From an uncultured Pelagibacteraceae bacterium (GTDB lineage Bacteria > Pseudomonadota > Alphaproteobacteria > Pelagibacterales > Pelagibacteraceae): a stretch of 47,849 bases of DNA. Where the stretch lies: positions 1 to 47,849 of the forward strand of contig CACMTV010000006.1 in the NCBI GenBank assembly GCA_902616675.1, in the 5' to 3' direction. This document shows, in pieces, positions 1 through 8,741 of this stretch (within the stretch, counting starts at the first letter, position 1; each line of letters opens with the position of its first letter). The position numbers and the translations under genes are program-made. The notes beneath the pieces are model-generated. The model had not been told where the DNA came from. It ran no database searches and saw only the letters and a program-made list of their open reading frames with translations.

Positions 1-124
1 ATCTTAATTCTAATATTGCTATTACTTGTTCTTTTGATAACGAATAAGACTGTATATTTTTTTTCTTTTCAATAATTGAAATTAACCTCGAACTTTTTTT
101 GATTTTCCATTTTTTACCAAGTAG
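1..124 (-). pseudogene. gyrA: Inverted internal fragment of gyrA (DNA gyrase subunit A)
   Basis: Read on the minus strand from 124 to 1 this gives an open frame with the GyrA signature SLSKEQVIAILELR, preceded by a KKWKIKKSSRL stretch. In GyrA this part lies in the breakage-reunion/tail region, shortly upstream of the C-terminal beta-pinwheel. The downstream GyrA C-terminus lies at 357-1373 on the opposite strand, so this fragment is inverted relative to the rest of its own gene. It runs off the window at position 1 and joins recG-derived sequence at 124/125. It cannot make a product in this arrangement. The protein match is clear to me; that the arrangement is an artefact is inference. Confidence 0.8.
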
Positions 125-354
125 ATTTTTTTTGCTAAATTATAATGTTGCTTAGCTAAGATTGCTGTTGGTGCCATTAAAGAAGTTTGAAAACCAGTTT
201 CAAGCACATTAGCTGAGGTAATCAATGAAACTATAGTTTTACCTGAGCCAACATCCCCTTGTAATATTCTAAACATTTTTTTATCTGACTTTAAATCTTT
301 ATTTATTTCGTTGATGGCTTCTTCTTGACCTTTGGTTAATTTATAGTTTAAATT
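125..354 (-). repeat. 230-bp exact copy of an internal recG segment
   Basis: Positions 125-354 match 6253-6482 base for base in the same orientation, by eye over the full 230 bp. The copied part encodes about residues 266-342 of RecG (counting from the upstream start at 7277) and includes the Walker A motif GDVGSGKT. Both edges fall abruptly into gyrA sequence, inverted on the left and forward on the right. No start, stop or terminal repeat belongs to the copy. Perfect identity with no drift points to a very recent event or a laboratory/assembly chimera. Confidence 0.93.
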
Positions 355-356
355 AT

Positions 357-1373
357 AATATAGAAGAAACTATTCAAAAAGAGTCAGTTGTAATAAATAT
401 AACAAACAAAGGTTACATTAAACGTAGTCCTCTTACATCATTAAAGGCACAAAAAAGAGGTGGAAAAGGAAAAACCGGAATAACAACTAGAGAAGAAGAT
501 TTTGTTGTTCAAATTTTTACAGCCAATACTCACACACCGATGCTTTTTTTTTCAACACAAGGACTAGTTTATAAAATCAAAGCTTATAAAATTCCAGAAG
601 GTACTTCAGCATCAAAAGGAAAGTCTATCTTTAATATTTTACCATTAAAAAACCATCATTCCATAAGTTCTATTATGCCTTTACCTGAAGATGAAAATGA
701 GTGGAAAAATCTTAAAATAATTTTTGTTACATCTAAAGGGAATATTAGAAAAAACTCTTTAGAAGATTTTATAAATATCAATGCTTCAGGTAAAATAGCA
801 ATGAAATTATCTGATGATGATAAAATAATTGGTGTGAAAATTTGTAAAGAAGATCAAGATATATTGCTAAGCACTAAATATGGCAAATGCATTCGATTTA
901 TGTCAAAAAAATTAAGATTATTTAAGGGAAGATCTTCAAAAGGTATAAGAGGAATGCAGTTGGCTGATGGAGATGAAATAATTTCATTATCCATATTAGA
1001 TAATAGCAAAATTGATAGTAAAAAAATCAACAATGACTCAAAAATAAAAAAAGGTTTAGAAAAATATATTTTGTCAGTATCAGAAAATGGTTATGGAAAA
1101 AGATCTTCTTATTTCGATTACCGAGTAACAAATCGAGGAGGAAAAGGAATTATTGGTATTATAAATTCATCAAGAAACGGTAATATTGCTTGTAGTTTAG
1201 TCGTTGGAGAAGAAGATGAAATTATATTATCAACGGATAAAGGTGGCATAATGAGATGTGCTGTTAAGGAGATCAGAGTGGCTGGAAGAAACACGCAAGG
1301 CGTAAGAATTAAAAAGTTAAAGGGTGAAGAAAAGGTTGTCTCAGTTATTAAAATAGATGATAATATACAATAA
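357..1373 (+). CDS. gyrA: DNA gyrase subunit A, C-terminal part (5' end missing)
   Basis: GyrA is the cleavage subunit of DNA gyrase, which introduces negative supercoils with GyrB. The readable frame starts directly after the recG-derived insert as NIEETIQKESV and covers the C-terminal DNA-wrapping beta-pinwheel. The GyrA-box is visible near its start as KAQKRGGKGKTG, followed by repeated blades of the GYGKRSSYFDYR and STDKGGIMRCAVKEIR type. The catalytic tyrosine domain and the linker to the inverted fragment at 1-124 are absent. ATG at 540 is only an internal methionine. The stop codon overlaps the coaD start by one base (TAATG). The identity is secure; whether the intact gene exists elsewhere in the genome cannot be seen here. 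Confidence 0.9.
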   Translation, partial: NIEETIQKESVVINITNKGYIKRSPLTSLKAQKRGGKGKTGITTREEDFVVQIFTANTHTPMLFFSTQGLVYKIKAYKIPEGTSASKGKSIFNILPLKNHHSISSIMPLPEDENEWKNLKIIFVTSKGNIRKNSLEDFININASGKIAMKLSDDDKIIGVKICKEDQDILLSTKYGKCIRFMSKKLRLFKGRSSKGIRGMQLADGDEIISLSILDNSKIDSKKINNDSKIKKGLEKYILSVSENGYGKRSSYFDYRVTNRGGKGIIGIINSSRNGNIACSLVVGEEDEIILSTDKGGIMRCAVKEIRVAGRNTQGVRIKKLKGEEKVVSVIKIDDNIQ

Positions 1374-1864
1374 TGAGGACTACTGCGATTTACCCTGGAA
1401 CTTTTGATCCAATTACCGTTGGTCACATAGATGTAATAAAAAAATCCCTTACAATCTTCGATAGAGTTGTAGTTGCTGCGGCTGAAAATATTAATAAAGA
1501 TTATCTTTTTTCTATTGATGAAAGAGTTGAAATAATTAAACACTCACTATTTAAAGATTTGAAACTAAATAAAAATAAAATTTTAGTTGTTCCTTTTAAC
1601 ACTTTAACGATAAAACTTTGTAAACAATATAAAGCAAATGTAATAATAAGAGGGTTAAGAGCCGTGTCAGATTTTGAATATGAATTCCAATTAGCAGGAA
1701 TGAACAAAAAACTAAATGAAAAAATAGAAACTATTTTTATGATGTCAGATGTTGAAAAACAAATAATATCTTCTAAATTTGTTAAAGAAATAGCTAAATT
1801 GGGTGGAAAAATAGATAAATTTTTAACAAAGTCTGTAGTAAAAAGATTGAAAAATAAATTATAA
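1373..1864 (+). CDS. coaD: Phosphopantetheine adenylyltransferase
   Basis: This cytoplasmic enzyme transfers AMP from ATP to 4'-phosphopantetheine to give dephospho-CoA, the penultimate step of coenzyme A synthesis. The 163-residue length is normal. The nucleotidyltransferase signature YPGTFDPITVGH sits at residues 7-18, with the TxGH variant of the HxGH motif, and the second motif ISSKFVKEIA begins near residue 132. It overlaps the gyrA stop by one base and its own stop overlaps the start of the next gene by one base, so it is translated in a coupled chain. The gyrA-coaD order is common in alphaproteobacteria. Confidence 0.96.
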   Translation: MRTTAIYPGTFDPITVGHIDVIKKSLTIFDRVVVAAAENINKDYLFSIDERVEIIKHSLFKDLKLNKNKILVVPFNTLTIKLCKQYKANVIIRGLRAVSDFEYEFQLAGMNKKLNEKIETIFMMSDVEKQIISSKFVKEIAKLGGKIDKFLTKSVVKRLKNKL

Positions 1865-2415
1865 TGAAAAAATTATATATAATTTTATTTATCTTTTATT
1901 TTATTTTTAACAAATTATACTCGGAGGATATTATGATAATGAAACTTAAAGATGGAGAAGTAGAATTAGAGCTTTATTCAGACGTAGCTCCAAATCATGT
2001 AAATAGATTCAAAGATCTTGCTAAAAAAGGTCTTTATGATGGTGTTGTTTTCCATAGAGTAATAGAAGGGTTTATGGCTCAAAGCGGAGATGTAAAATTT
2101 GGAAATTCTAACTCTAAAGATTTTAATTTATCTTTAGCTGGGACTGGTGGTTCGGATATGCCTGATTTAAAATCGGAATTTTCCGACATACCACATGACA
2201 GAGGTGTTTTATCTGCCGCAAGATCTTCTGACCCTAATAGTGCTAATAGCCAATTCTTTATTTGTTTTCAACCAGCTCCACATTTAGACAGACAGTACAC
2301 TGTTTTTGGAAAAGTTATAAAAGGAATGGAATTTATAGATAAAATTAAAAAAGGAGAGGGGCCGAATGGCTCTGTTAAGAGCCCAGACAAAATCATTAGT
2401 TTAAAGTTAAAATAA
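1864..2415 (+). CDS. Secreted cyclophilin-type peptidyl-prolyl isomerase
   Basis: The product is a single-domain cyclophilin that catalyses cis-trans isomerisation of proline peptide bonds. Residues 1-20 form a hydrophobic signal peptide ending at LYS-ED, so it probably works in the periplasm. The catalytic FHRVIEGFMAQSGD motif lies at residues 63-76 and the SQFFICF and DRQYTVFGKV motifs follow, as in PpiA/PpiB. At 183 residues it is full length for a bacterial cyclophilin with a leader. It overlaps coaD by one base and lies six bases before tgt. Whether it matches PpiA or PpiB of other species cannot be settled from sequence alone. Confidence 0.92.
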   Translation: MKKLYIILFIFYFIFNKLYSEDIMIMKLKDGEVELELYSDVAPNHVNRFKDLAKKGLYDGVVFHRVIEGFMAQSGDVKFGNSNSKDFNLSLAGTGGSDMPDLKSEFSDIPHDRGVLSAARSSDPNSANSQFFICFQPAPHLDRQYTVFGKVIKGMEFIDKIKKGEGPNGSVKSPDKIISLKLK

Positions 2416-2421
2416 CTTTAG

Positions 2422-3537
2422 ATGAAAAAAAAAGAGTTTTCTTTTAGTTTAATTACGAAATTTAAAAATGCTAGGCTAGGAAAAATAAAAACTCCTAGAG
2501 GAAATATAGATACACCTGCATTTATGCCTGTAGGAACGCTTGGTACAGTTAAAGGTTTATTTGTAGAAGATGTTAAAAAAACAGGTGCACAAATTATTTT
2601 AGGTAATACTTATCACTTGATGTTAAGACCCGGACCTAATGTATTAGAAAATTTTGGTGGTTTGCATAATTTTATGAATTGGGACAAACCAATTCTAACA
2701 GATTCAGGTGGTTTTCAAATAATGTCATTATCGAAGCTTAACAAAATCGATAAAGATATCGGTGCTACTTTTAGATCACATATTGACGGAAAAAAAATAA
2801 TATTAAGTCCTGAAAAAAGTATAAAAATACAAAAATCAATAAATTCCGATATATTGATGGTTTTAGATGAGTGTCCTAAATTAACTAGAGATCGAGATAA
2901 ATTAAAAAGAGCGATTGATATATCAACAAATTGGGCAAAAAGATCAAAAGTAGAATTTGGGAATAACAAAAAAAAGGCATTGTTTGGCATTATACAAGGT
3001 GGATTACATAAAGATTTGCGAAAAGAGAGTTTACAAAGACTTATCGAAATTAATTTTAATGGTTATGCTATCGGAGGTTTGGCTGTGGGTGAAAGTCAAG
3101 CCGAAATGTTTGAAACGGTTAAAAATATAGCTCACGATATGCCTGAAAATAAACCTAGGTATTTAATGGGTGTTGGAACGCCTGCAGATATACTAGGAGC
3201 TGTAAATGAAGGTGTAGATATGTTTGATTGTGTAATGCCTACCAGATCTGGAAGAACAGGTCTAGCTTTTACATGGCAAGGCAAAATAAACCTTAAAAAC
3301 TCCATTTATAAAAATGATAAATCCCCTCTGGATGAAAAGTGCTTTTTAAGAAACTTAAATTTATACTCTAAAAGTTATTTAAACCATCTAATTAAAACAA
3401 ACGAATTATTAGCTTCAATGCTAATTTCCTTGCACAATGTTTATTTTTATCAACAATTTATGCATGAAATAAGAAAAAGTATTAAGAGTCGCACTTTCAA
3501 TAAATTTTATAACAAATATATCAAATTATTTAATTAA
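2422..3537 (+). CDS. tgt: tRNA-guanine transglycosylase, with altered zinc site
   Basis: Tgt exchanges the wobble guanine of GUN anticodons for preQ1 in queuosine synthesis. The 371-residue protein shows the substrate motif DSGGFQIMSL and the nucleophile region DCVMPTRSGRTGLAFT. The C-terminal zinc site normally reads C-x-C-x2-C followed 26 residues later by His. Here Cys307 and His338 are kept at the right spacing (31 residues), but the second and third cysteines are Leu309 and Leu312. Two of the four zinc ligands are therefore gone, which is unusual. The gene starts six bases after the cyclophilin stop and ends 48 bases before tRNA-Lys. Confidence 0.94.
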   Translation: MKKKEFSFSLITKFKNARLGKIKTPRGNIDTPAFMPVGTLGTVKGLFVEDVKKTGAQIILGNTYHLMLRPGPNVLENFGGLHNFMNWDKPILTDSGGFQIMSLSKLNKIDKDIGATFRSHIDGKKIILSPEKSIKIQKSINSDILMVLDECPKLTRDRDKLKRAIDISTNWAKRSKVEFGNNKKKALFGIIQGGLHKDLRKESLQRLIEINFNGYAIGGLAVGESQAEMFETVKNIAHDMPENKPRYLMGVGTPADILGAVNEGVDMFDCVMPTRSGRTGLAFTWQGKINLKNSIYKNDKSPLDEKCFLRNLNLYSKSYLNHLIKTNELLASMLISLHNVYFYQQFMHEIRKSIKSRTFNKFYNKYIKLFN

Positions 3538-3585
3538 TTAATTACGTTGAATTTTGAACAATTTATATGTAAAAGAAATTTCTTT

Positions 3586-3661
3586 GGGCCCTTAGCTCAG
3601 TTGGTAGAGCACCTCCCTTTTAAGGAGGGTGTCGATGGTTCGAGTCCATCAGGGCTCACCA
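3586..3661 (+). tRNA. tRNA-Lys (anticodon TTT)
   Basis: The 76-nt sequence folds as a cloverleaf: acceptor GGGCCCT pairs with AGGGCTC, the anticodon stem CCTCC/GGAGG encloses the loop CTTTTAA with anticodon TTT, and the T-arm carries GGTTCGAGTCC. The discriminator base is A and the CCA end is encoded. It sits between tgt and the convergent M48 protease gene. Confidence 0.96.
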
Positions 3662-3669
3662 AATCAACT

Positions 3670-4506
3670 TTACGTTGATATTGGTGGATACTCAATCATT
3701 ACTTCTTTAACCCAATTTTCTAAATTTTCAATTCTTTTTTTACTCGATGGATGAGTACTTAAAAAAACAGGAGGTTCTTTACCTTTATTTTTTTTTGCCA
3801 TTCTTTCCCACAATTTAACAGACTCCCTAATATCATAACCAGCTAATGAAGAAAAAATTAATCCCAAATAATCCGCTTCTGTTTCTTGTTTTCTACCGAA
3901 AGGATTCATTATTCCTAACTGAAAAATGTCTAAACCTGTATTTTGACCAACTGTATTACGAGTTCTATTAATCGCTCCACCCAAAAAAACATCAGCGACC
4001 TGCGTTCCTATGTTTATAGTCATAGCTTGACTAGCCCGCTCAACAGAATGCCTTGCTACAGCATGTGCTATTTCATGGCCCATTACTATCGAAAGAGCAT
4101 CAGTGTTTTTGGTCACTTTTAATAAACCAGTGTAAACTGCAATTTTACCACCTGGCATACACCAAGCATTAACAACTTTATCGTTATCAACAAGAACATA
4201 GTCCCAACCAAATGTTGAAGTTGGATCTTTTTTACCTTTTTTAGTAAAAAAAGCCGTCACAGATTTCTCTATTTTTTTTCCAATTTTTTTTATTTCATTT
4301 AGCTGGTTCCCTTTTGTAATTAATTTTGCTTTAGTCTTAAATTGAGCATATGCTTGTGCAGCCTGACGATTAATAGTTGATTCAGGAATTAGGCTAAGTT
4401 GTTTTCTTTCAGTAATTGGAACAGTAGAACAAGACGGCATTAATAAAGAACAACAACCACATCCAAATAAGCCAAGAAATTTTCTTCTATTTATGTTATA
4501 TTTCAT
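3670..4506 (-). CDS. M48-family metalloprotease lipoprotein
   Basis: The product is a zinc metallopeptidase with HEIAH at residues 144-148 and the downstream ligand in ETEADYLGL near residue 210. This places it with periplasmic M48 proteases of the BepA/LoiP type, which act on misassembled outer-membrane proteins. I chose the ATG at 4506 because it gives a compact leader: a twin-arginine-like NRRKFLG at residues 6-12 and a lipobox LMPSC with Cys26. An upstream ATG at 4569 would add a 21-residue hydrophilic/hydrophobic extension in front of the leader. The product is probably an outer-membrane or periplasmic lipoprotein. It is convergent with tRNA-Lys and divergent from the DUF502 gene. Confidence 0.88.
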   Translation of the reverse strand: MKYNINRRKFLGLFGCGCCSLLMPSCSTVPITERKQLSLIPESTINRQAAQAYAQFKTKAKLITKGNQLNEIKKIGKKIEKSVTAFFTKKGKKDPTSTFGWDYVLVDNDKVVNAWCMPGGKIAVYTGLLKVTKNTDALSIVMGHEIAHAVARHSVERASQAMTINIGTQVADVFLGGAINRTRNTVGQNTGLDIFQLGIMNPFGRKQETEADYLGLIFSSLAGYDIRESVKLWERMAKKNKGKEPPVFLSTHPSSKKRIENLENWVKEVMIEYPPIST

Positions 4507-4590
4507 TAGATTCATGATTTTAAATAATAAATTATTAATTGCAATTTTTATATTAATATTAATTTTCATTGTATATTCAAGTTATAGTTA

Positions 4591-5205
4591 ATGACTGAAA
4601 AACGAAAAAAAGGTTCAATTTTATCAAGGCTTAGAAATTATTTCTTTGCAGGGGCAGTAGTGCTCATACCTATTGGCATAACTTTATATTTGTCTCTGTT
4701 TATTATCAAAGTTTCCACAAAACTACTTCCAAAAGAGTTAAATCCAAATAGTTATCTAAATTTTGAAATACCTGGAATTGAAATCATAATAGCTATTTTT
4801 TTAATTACTTTTATAGGGTGGTTATCCTTATCTTTTTTAGGGAAGAAAATATTTGAACTTATTAATAGAATTTTAAAAAGAATACCTATCCTAAGGACTA
4901 TTTATTCAGCAATAAATCAAATGACTGAAAGTTTAACCAAAAGTGATAATAAACAAAAAAGTGTAGTTTTACTTGAGTATCCTAAAAAAGATGTTTGGGC
5001 TGTAGGGTTCGCGACAAAAGAAAATAAAGGTATTATTAATGATAAAATTGGAAACGAACTTGTTAATGTTTTTGTTCCTACAACTCCAAACCCGACTAGT
5101 GGATTCCTATTAATGGTCCCAAAAAAAAATCTAATTTTTTTAGATATAAGTTTTGAACAGGCATCGAAATTTATTGTGTCTGCTGGAACCTCTGATATTG
5201 ATTAA
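4591..5205 (+). CDS. DUF502 family inner-membrane protein
   Basis: The 204-residue protein has two strongly hydrophobic segments, about residues 17-38 and 63-85, followed by a soluble C-terminal part. It contains the family-typical LKRIPILRTIYSAINQ stretch and the later FVPTTPNPTSGFLLMVP motif, which identify DUF502. The biochemical role of this family is not established. It is divergent from the M48 protease gene, and its stop codon overlaps the recG stop codon on the other strand at the palindrome TTAA (5202-5205). Confidence 0.88.
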   Translation: MTEKRKKGSILSRLRNYFFAGAVVLIPIGITLYLSLFIIKVSTKLLPKELNPNSYLNFEIPGIEIIIAIFLITFIGWLSLSFLGKKIFELINRILKRIPILRTIYSAINQMTESLTKSDNKQKSVVLLEYPKKDVWAVGFATKENKGIINDKIGNELVNVFVPTTPNPTSGFLLMVPKKNLIFLDISFEQASKFIVSAGTSDID

Positions 5206-7259
5206 TCATTTTTAGAATAAATAATTTCAGCTTTATCATATAATTTAATAAGAAAATCAAATTTTTCTAGATTATCATTTTCTATTTTTTCAAGATAGTT
5301 TTCAGCATAAACAAAAAGATCAGCATGATTAATAGGATCTGCTATTTTAAAAAATTTATCTCCACTTTGTTGAAAACCTATTATATCACCAAAACCTCTC
5401 ATTTTCATATCTTCTTCAGCTATTAAGAAACCATCACTCGATTTTTTTAAAATTTTAATTCTTTGAATACTATTTTTTGAAAGATTATCTTTAAATAGTA
5501 AAATACATTTACCTTGTCTAGATCCTCTACCAACTCTACCACGTAACTGATGTAACTGAGCTAGACCAAATTTATTCGCGTTTTCAATAATTATTAAATT
5601 TGCATCGGGAAAATCGATTCCTACCTCTATGACTGTAGTTGAAACTAATATTTTTGTTTTTTTTTGTAAAAATTTTTCAAGTATCAGATCTTTTTCATCT
5701 TGCTTAAGTTCTCCATGTAAAATACTCGTTTGAGAGGGGAATTTTTTTTTAAGCCATTCATATCTTTTTGTAACTGAAGAGTAATCCAAAATTTGTGAAT
5801 CATTTATTAATGGACAAACCCAAAATACTTGATTGTTATCTGATAAATCTTTTTTAATAATCTTTACCAATTCGTCAATTTTCTTTTCTGGTTTTGAATA
5901 AGTTAATATTGGTAATCTGTTTTTTGGCTTTTCTAATAGTCTTGATACATCCATGTCTCCATAAATTGTTAACATCATAGTTCGTGGTATTGGTGTAGCT
6001 GACATTAATAAAACATCACAATTTTTTCCTCCTTTTTCCGCAAGTGACATTCTTTGTTTAACTCCAAATTTGTGTTGTTCATCAATTATAATGTAACCCA
6101 AGTTTTTAAATTCAATTTTTTTTTGAAATAATGCATGAGTTCCAATCAGCAAATCAATTTTTCCCTTCTTTAACTCTGCAAGTATTTTTTTTCTAGTTTT
6201 GTAATCAGTTTTTCCTGTTAAAAGTTCAATTTTAATTTTAGTTTTTTCAAATATTTTTTTTGCTAAATTATAATGTTGCTTAGCTAAGATTGCTGTTGGT
6301 GCCATTAAAGAAGTTTGAAAACCAGTTTCAAGCACATTAGCTGAGGTAATCAATGAAACTATAGTTTTACCTGAGCCAACATCCCCTTGTAATATTCTAA
6401 ACATTTTTTTATCTGACTTTAAATCTTTATTTATTTCGTTGATGGCTTCTTCTTGACCTTTGGTTAATTTATAGTTTAAATTTTCTACTATATGTTTGGC
6501 AATTAAGTTATCAAAGATCTTATTTTTTTTATTTGTTTCTTTAAATCTTTTTCTATTTTTAGACAAAACCATTAAATTAGACATAATTTCATCTAAGGCT
6601 AACCGCCGTCGATACTTATTATTTAAATCATTATCAATTTCATAACTATGAAGTTTTAAAATGGACTCTTTCCAAGACTTAAAATTAAATTTCTTTAATG
6701 TATCATTGTCATACCATTCATCTAAATCAGGAAGATTCATAATAACTTTTTCAATTATTTTTCTGTAAGATTTTTCATTTAAACCCTCAGTTAAAGAATA
6801 TTTTGGAATTTTTTTTTTTACATAGTCAATTTTATTAATTGATGTGATATAATCAGGATTAGTAATTTGATAACTATTTTTATAATAATTAACCTTACCA
6901 CTTAACAATACCCATTTATTTAATGGCAACACTGCTTTAATATAATTTTCTCGACTATTAAAAAAAACTATATCAATTTTACCAAAGTCATCTTCACAGA
7001 TGACTTTATTTGGTAAATTTCTTATTCTAGGAAAATTATGCCTTTTAACCCTTACCTTTATTGTTTGTATTTTTCCAGGCTCCAGTTTATCAAGAGTAAC
7101 CATATCAGATCGATCAGTGGAGGAGTACGGCAAATGCCAAAGTAAGTCATTAATTTTTTCTATCCGTTTATTTTTTAAATATTTACTTAGTTTTGGTCCA
7201 ACTCCTTTTAAAAAAGATATATTCTTGAAAAGATCATCTTTGTTTTTAAATATTGTCAT
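5202..7259 (-). CDS. recG: ATP-dependent DNA helicase RecG
   Basis: RecG is a branch-migrating helicase that regresses stalled forks and resolves Holliday junctions. The protein has an N-terminal wedge/OB region with a FLKGVGPKLSKYLK opening, Walker A GDVGSGKT near residues 292-299, the DEQH box (IIDEQHKFG), and helicase motifs including LMSATPIPRT and HQLRGRVGRG. About 685 residues is full length. I chose the ATG at 7259 because the product then begins close to the family N-terminus. An ATG at 7277 would add MYYILS. Bases 6253-6482 are duplicated exactly at 125-354. The gene is divergent from sdhE and convergent with the DUF502 gene. Confidence 0.96.
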   Translation of the reverse strand: MTIFKNKDDLFKNISFLKGVGPKLSKYLKNKRIEKINDLLWHLPYSSTDRSDMVTLDKLEPGKIQTIKVRVKRHNFPRIRNLPNKVICEDDFGKIDIVFFNSRENYIKAVLPLNKWVLLSGKVNYYKNSYQITNPDYITSINKIDYVKKKIPKYSLTEGLNEKSYRKIIEKVIMNLPDLDEWYDNDTLKKFNFKSWKESILKLHSYEIDNDLNNKYRRRLALDEIMSNLMVLSKNRKRFKETNKKNKIFDNLIAKHIVENLNYKLTKGQEEAINEINKDLKSDKKMFRILQGDVGSGKTIVSLITSANVLETGFQTSLMAPTAILAKQHYNLAKKIFEKTKIKIELLTGKTDYKTRKKILAELKKGKIDLLIGTHALFQKKIEFKNLGYIIIDEQHKFGVKQRMSLAEKGGKNCDVLLMSATPIPRTMMLTIYGDMDVSRLLEKPKNRLPILTYSKPEKKIDELVKIIKKDLSDNNQVFWVCPLINDSQILDYSSVTKRYEWLKKKFPSQTSILHGELKQDEKDLILEKFLQKKTKILVSTTVIEVGIDFPDANLIIIENANKFGLAQLHQLRGRVGRGSRQGKCILLFKDNLSKNSIQRIKILKKSSDGFLIAEEDMKMRGFGDIIGFQQSGDKFFKIADPINHADLFVYAENYLEKIENDNLEKFDFLIKLYDKAEIIYSKND

Positions 7260-7284
7260 AGATAATATATAATACATAAATTAA

Positions 7285-7539
7285 ATGAATGAATTAGAAA
7301 CTTTAAAAAAAAAAATAATTTACAGAGCAAATTATCGCGGTACAAAAGAGATGGACCTATTGCTTAGTAAATTTGTTGATAAATATATTAATACTTTTTC
7401 AAAAAACGAGCTTGGAGAACTTTTTGAATTTTTAAATTTAGAGGATGAAATAATATATAATTTTTATAATTATAAAAAACTGGACAAAAAATTTAAAAAA
7501 AATAAAATTTTCGAACTTTTTGTAAAATTTAAAATTTAA
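7285..7539 (+). CDS. sdhE: SdhE, FAD assembly factor of succinate dehydrogenase
   Basis: SdhE promotes covalent flavinylation of the SdhA subunit of complex II. The 84-residue length is typical. The signature RANYRGTKEMD at residues 14-24 corresponds to the conserved RxGxxE motif needed for FAD attachment, followed by the expected small helical bundle. In many alphaproteobacteria sdhE lies divergently next to recG, as here, with only 25 bases between the start codons. The stop codon ends exactly where the 3' end of the opposite-strand tRNA-Ser begins. Confidence 0.9.
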   Translation: MNELETLKKKIIYRANYRGTKEMDLLLSKFVDKYINTFSKNELGELFEFLNLEDEIIYNFYNYKKLDKKFKKNKIFELFVKFKI

Positions 7540-7629
7540 TGGCGGAGAGGGTGGGATTCGAACCCACGAACGAGTTGCCCCGTTGCTGGTTTTCAAGACC
7601 AGTGCTTTCAACCGCTCAGCCACCTCTCC
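7540..7629 (-). tRNA. tRNA-Ser (anticodon TGA)
   Basis: On the minus strand this 90-nt class II tRNA has acceptor GGAGAGG/CCTCTCC, discriminator G and an encoded CCA. The anticodon stem CTGGT/ACCAG encloses the loop CTTGAAA with anticodon TGA. A long variable arm and the T-arm GGGTTCGAATCCC are present. It is convergent with sdhE with no base between them. Confidence 0.95.
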
Positions 7630-7721
7630 TTAATGTGAAACGTAACAAACTAATACTATTATTAAGAAAAAATAACAATAATCTTATTTGTTTTACAAAT
7701 ACTAGTTAAAATAAATTATTT

Positions 7722-8741
7722 ATGATAATTAACAAAATGGCTAAATTCTTTATTAAATTAATTTTATTATCTCAGCTCTTGTTATTTGCCAGTCAACTTA
7801 AAGCTTCAGATGAAAGCTTTAATAACTGGTTAGATAATTTTAAAAACCTTGCTCAAAGTGAAGGAGTATCGAAAAATACAATTAATGAGGTACTTACTAA
7901 TGTCAGATTTTTACCTAAGGTAATTGAGTATGATAGATATCAACCTGAGTTTTATGAAGATACCCACACCTATATAAGTAAAAGAACAAGTAATAATAAA
8001 GTCAAAAAAGGTTTAATATTATATTCAAAAGAAAAAAAATTAATTAATAAAATTGAAAACAAATTTTTAGTAGAAAAAGAATTACTTTTAGCTTTAATGG
8101 GAATAGAAACAAATTTTGGAAAATATCTTGGAAAAATGGATATTATTTCTTCATTAGCAACATTAAGCTTTGATAAGAGAAGGAGTGCTTTTTTTACTAA
8201 TGAGTTATTAACTTTATTAAAACTAATAGATAAAAAAGTGATTGATAAAAATATTTTATTTGGTTCTTGGGCTGGAGCTTTTGGTAATTTTCAATTCATG
8301 CCGTCAACTATAAAAAATTATGCCATTGATTATAATAATAATTCAAATATTGAACTAAAAAAAATTGACGACTCGTTTGCCTCTGCAGCTAATTATATTA
8401 ATAAAATCGGCTGGAAAACAAATTCTCCATGTTTTATAAGCATTGAGTTAAATGAGAGTGTTCCAAAAAAATACTTAAATACATCAGCAAGAAAATTAAA
8501 AAACAAAAGAAAAGTTAAACATTTAAAAAAATTTTTAAAAAACTCTGATAATTATACGTCTTATGATGATATGGTAGCAGCAATAATTACTCCTGATAAA
8601 GACATTATACCAGGTTCTAGTACACTTAAACCTGCTTATTTAGTTTTTAATAATTATGAATTAATTTTAAAGTGGAATAGGTCTTTAAGATTTGCTTTAG
8701 CAGTATGTACATTAAAGGACAAAATCAAAAATGAAATATAG
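7722..8741 (+). CDS. mltB: Lytic murein transglycosylase (MltB type)
   Basis: The enzyme cleaves peptidoglycan glycan strands, leaving 1,6-anhydro-muramic ends. An N-terminal signal segment spans about residues 8-28. The catalytic glutamate lies in LLALMGIETNFGKYLG (Glu129), and GSWAGAFGNFQFMPSTI is the second conserved MltB-family block. The 339-residue length fits the MltB/SltB subfamily. An alternative start is the ATG at 7737 (MAKFF), which keeps the signal peptide intact. It begins a chain of overlapping genes for cell-wall remodelling that continues with the SPOR lipoprotein and carboxypeptidase. The overlap with the next gene is 11 bases. Confidence 0.9.
   Translation: MIINKMAKFFIKLILLSQLLLFASQLKASDESFNNWLDNFKNLAQSEGVSKNTINEVLTNVRFLPKVIEYDRYQPEFYEDTHTYISKRTSNNKVKKGLILYSKEKKLINKIENKFLVEKELLLALMGIETNFGKYLGKMDIISSLATLSFDKRRSAFFTNELLTLLKLIDKKVIDKNILFGSWAGAFGNFQFMPSTIKNYAIDYNNNSNIELKKIDDSFASAANYINKIGWKTNSPCFISIELNESVPKKYLNTSARKLKNKRKVKHLKKFLKNSDNYTSYDDMVAAIITPDKDIIPGSSTLKPAYLVFNNYELILKWNRSLRFALAVCTLKDKIKNEI

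Noticed and set aside
82-276. Minus-strand open frame of 64 codons with a Walker A motif at the left end
   Set aside because: It is only the copied recG segment running into inverted gyrA sequence; it has no own start signal and is explained by the duplication.
1118-1543. Long minus-strand open frame opposite gyrA/coaD
   Set aside because: It is a shadow of two well-supported plus-strand genes and has no family features.
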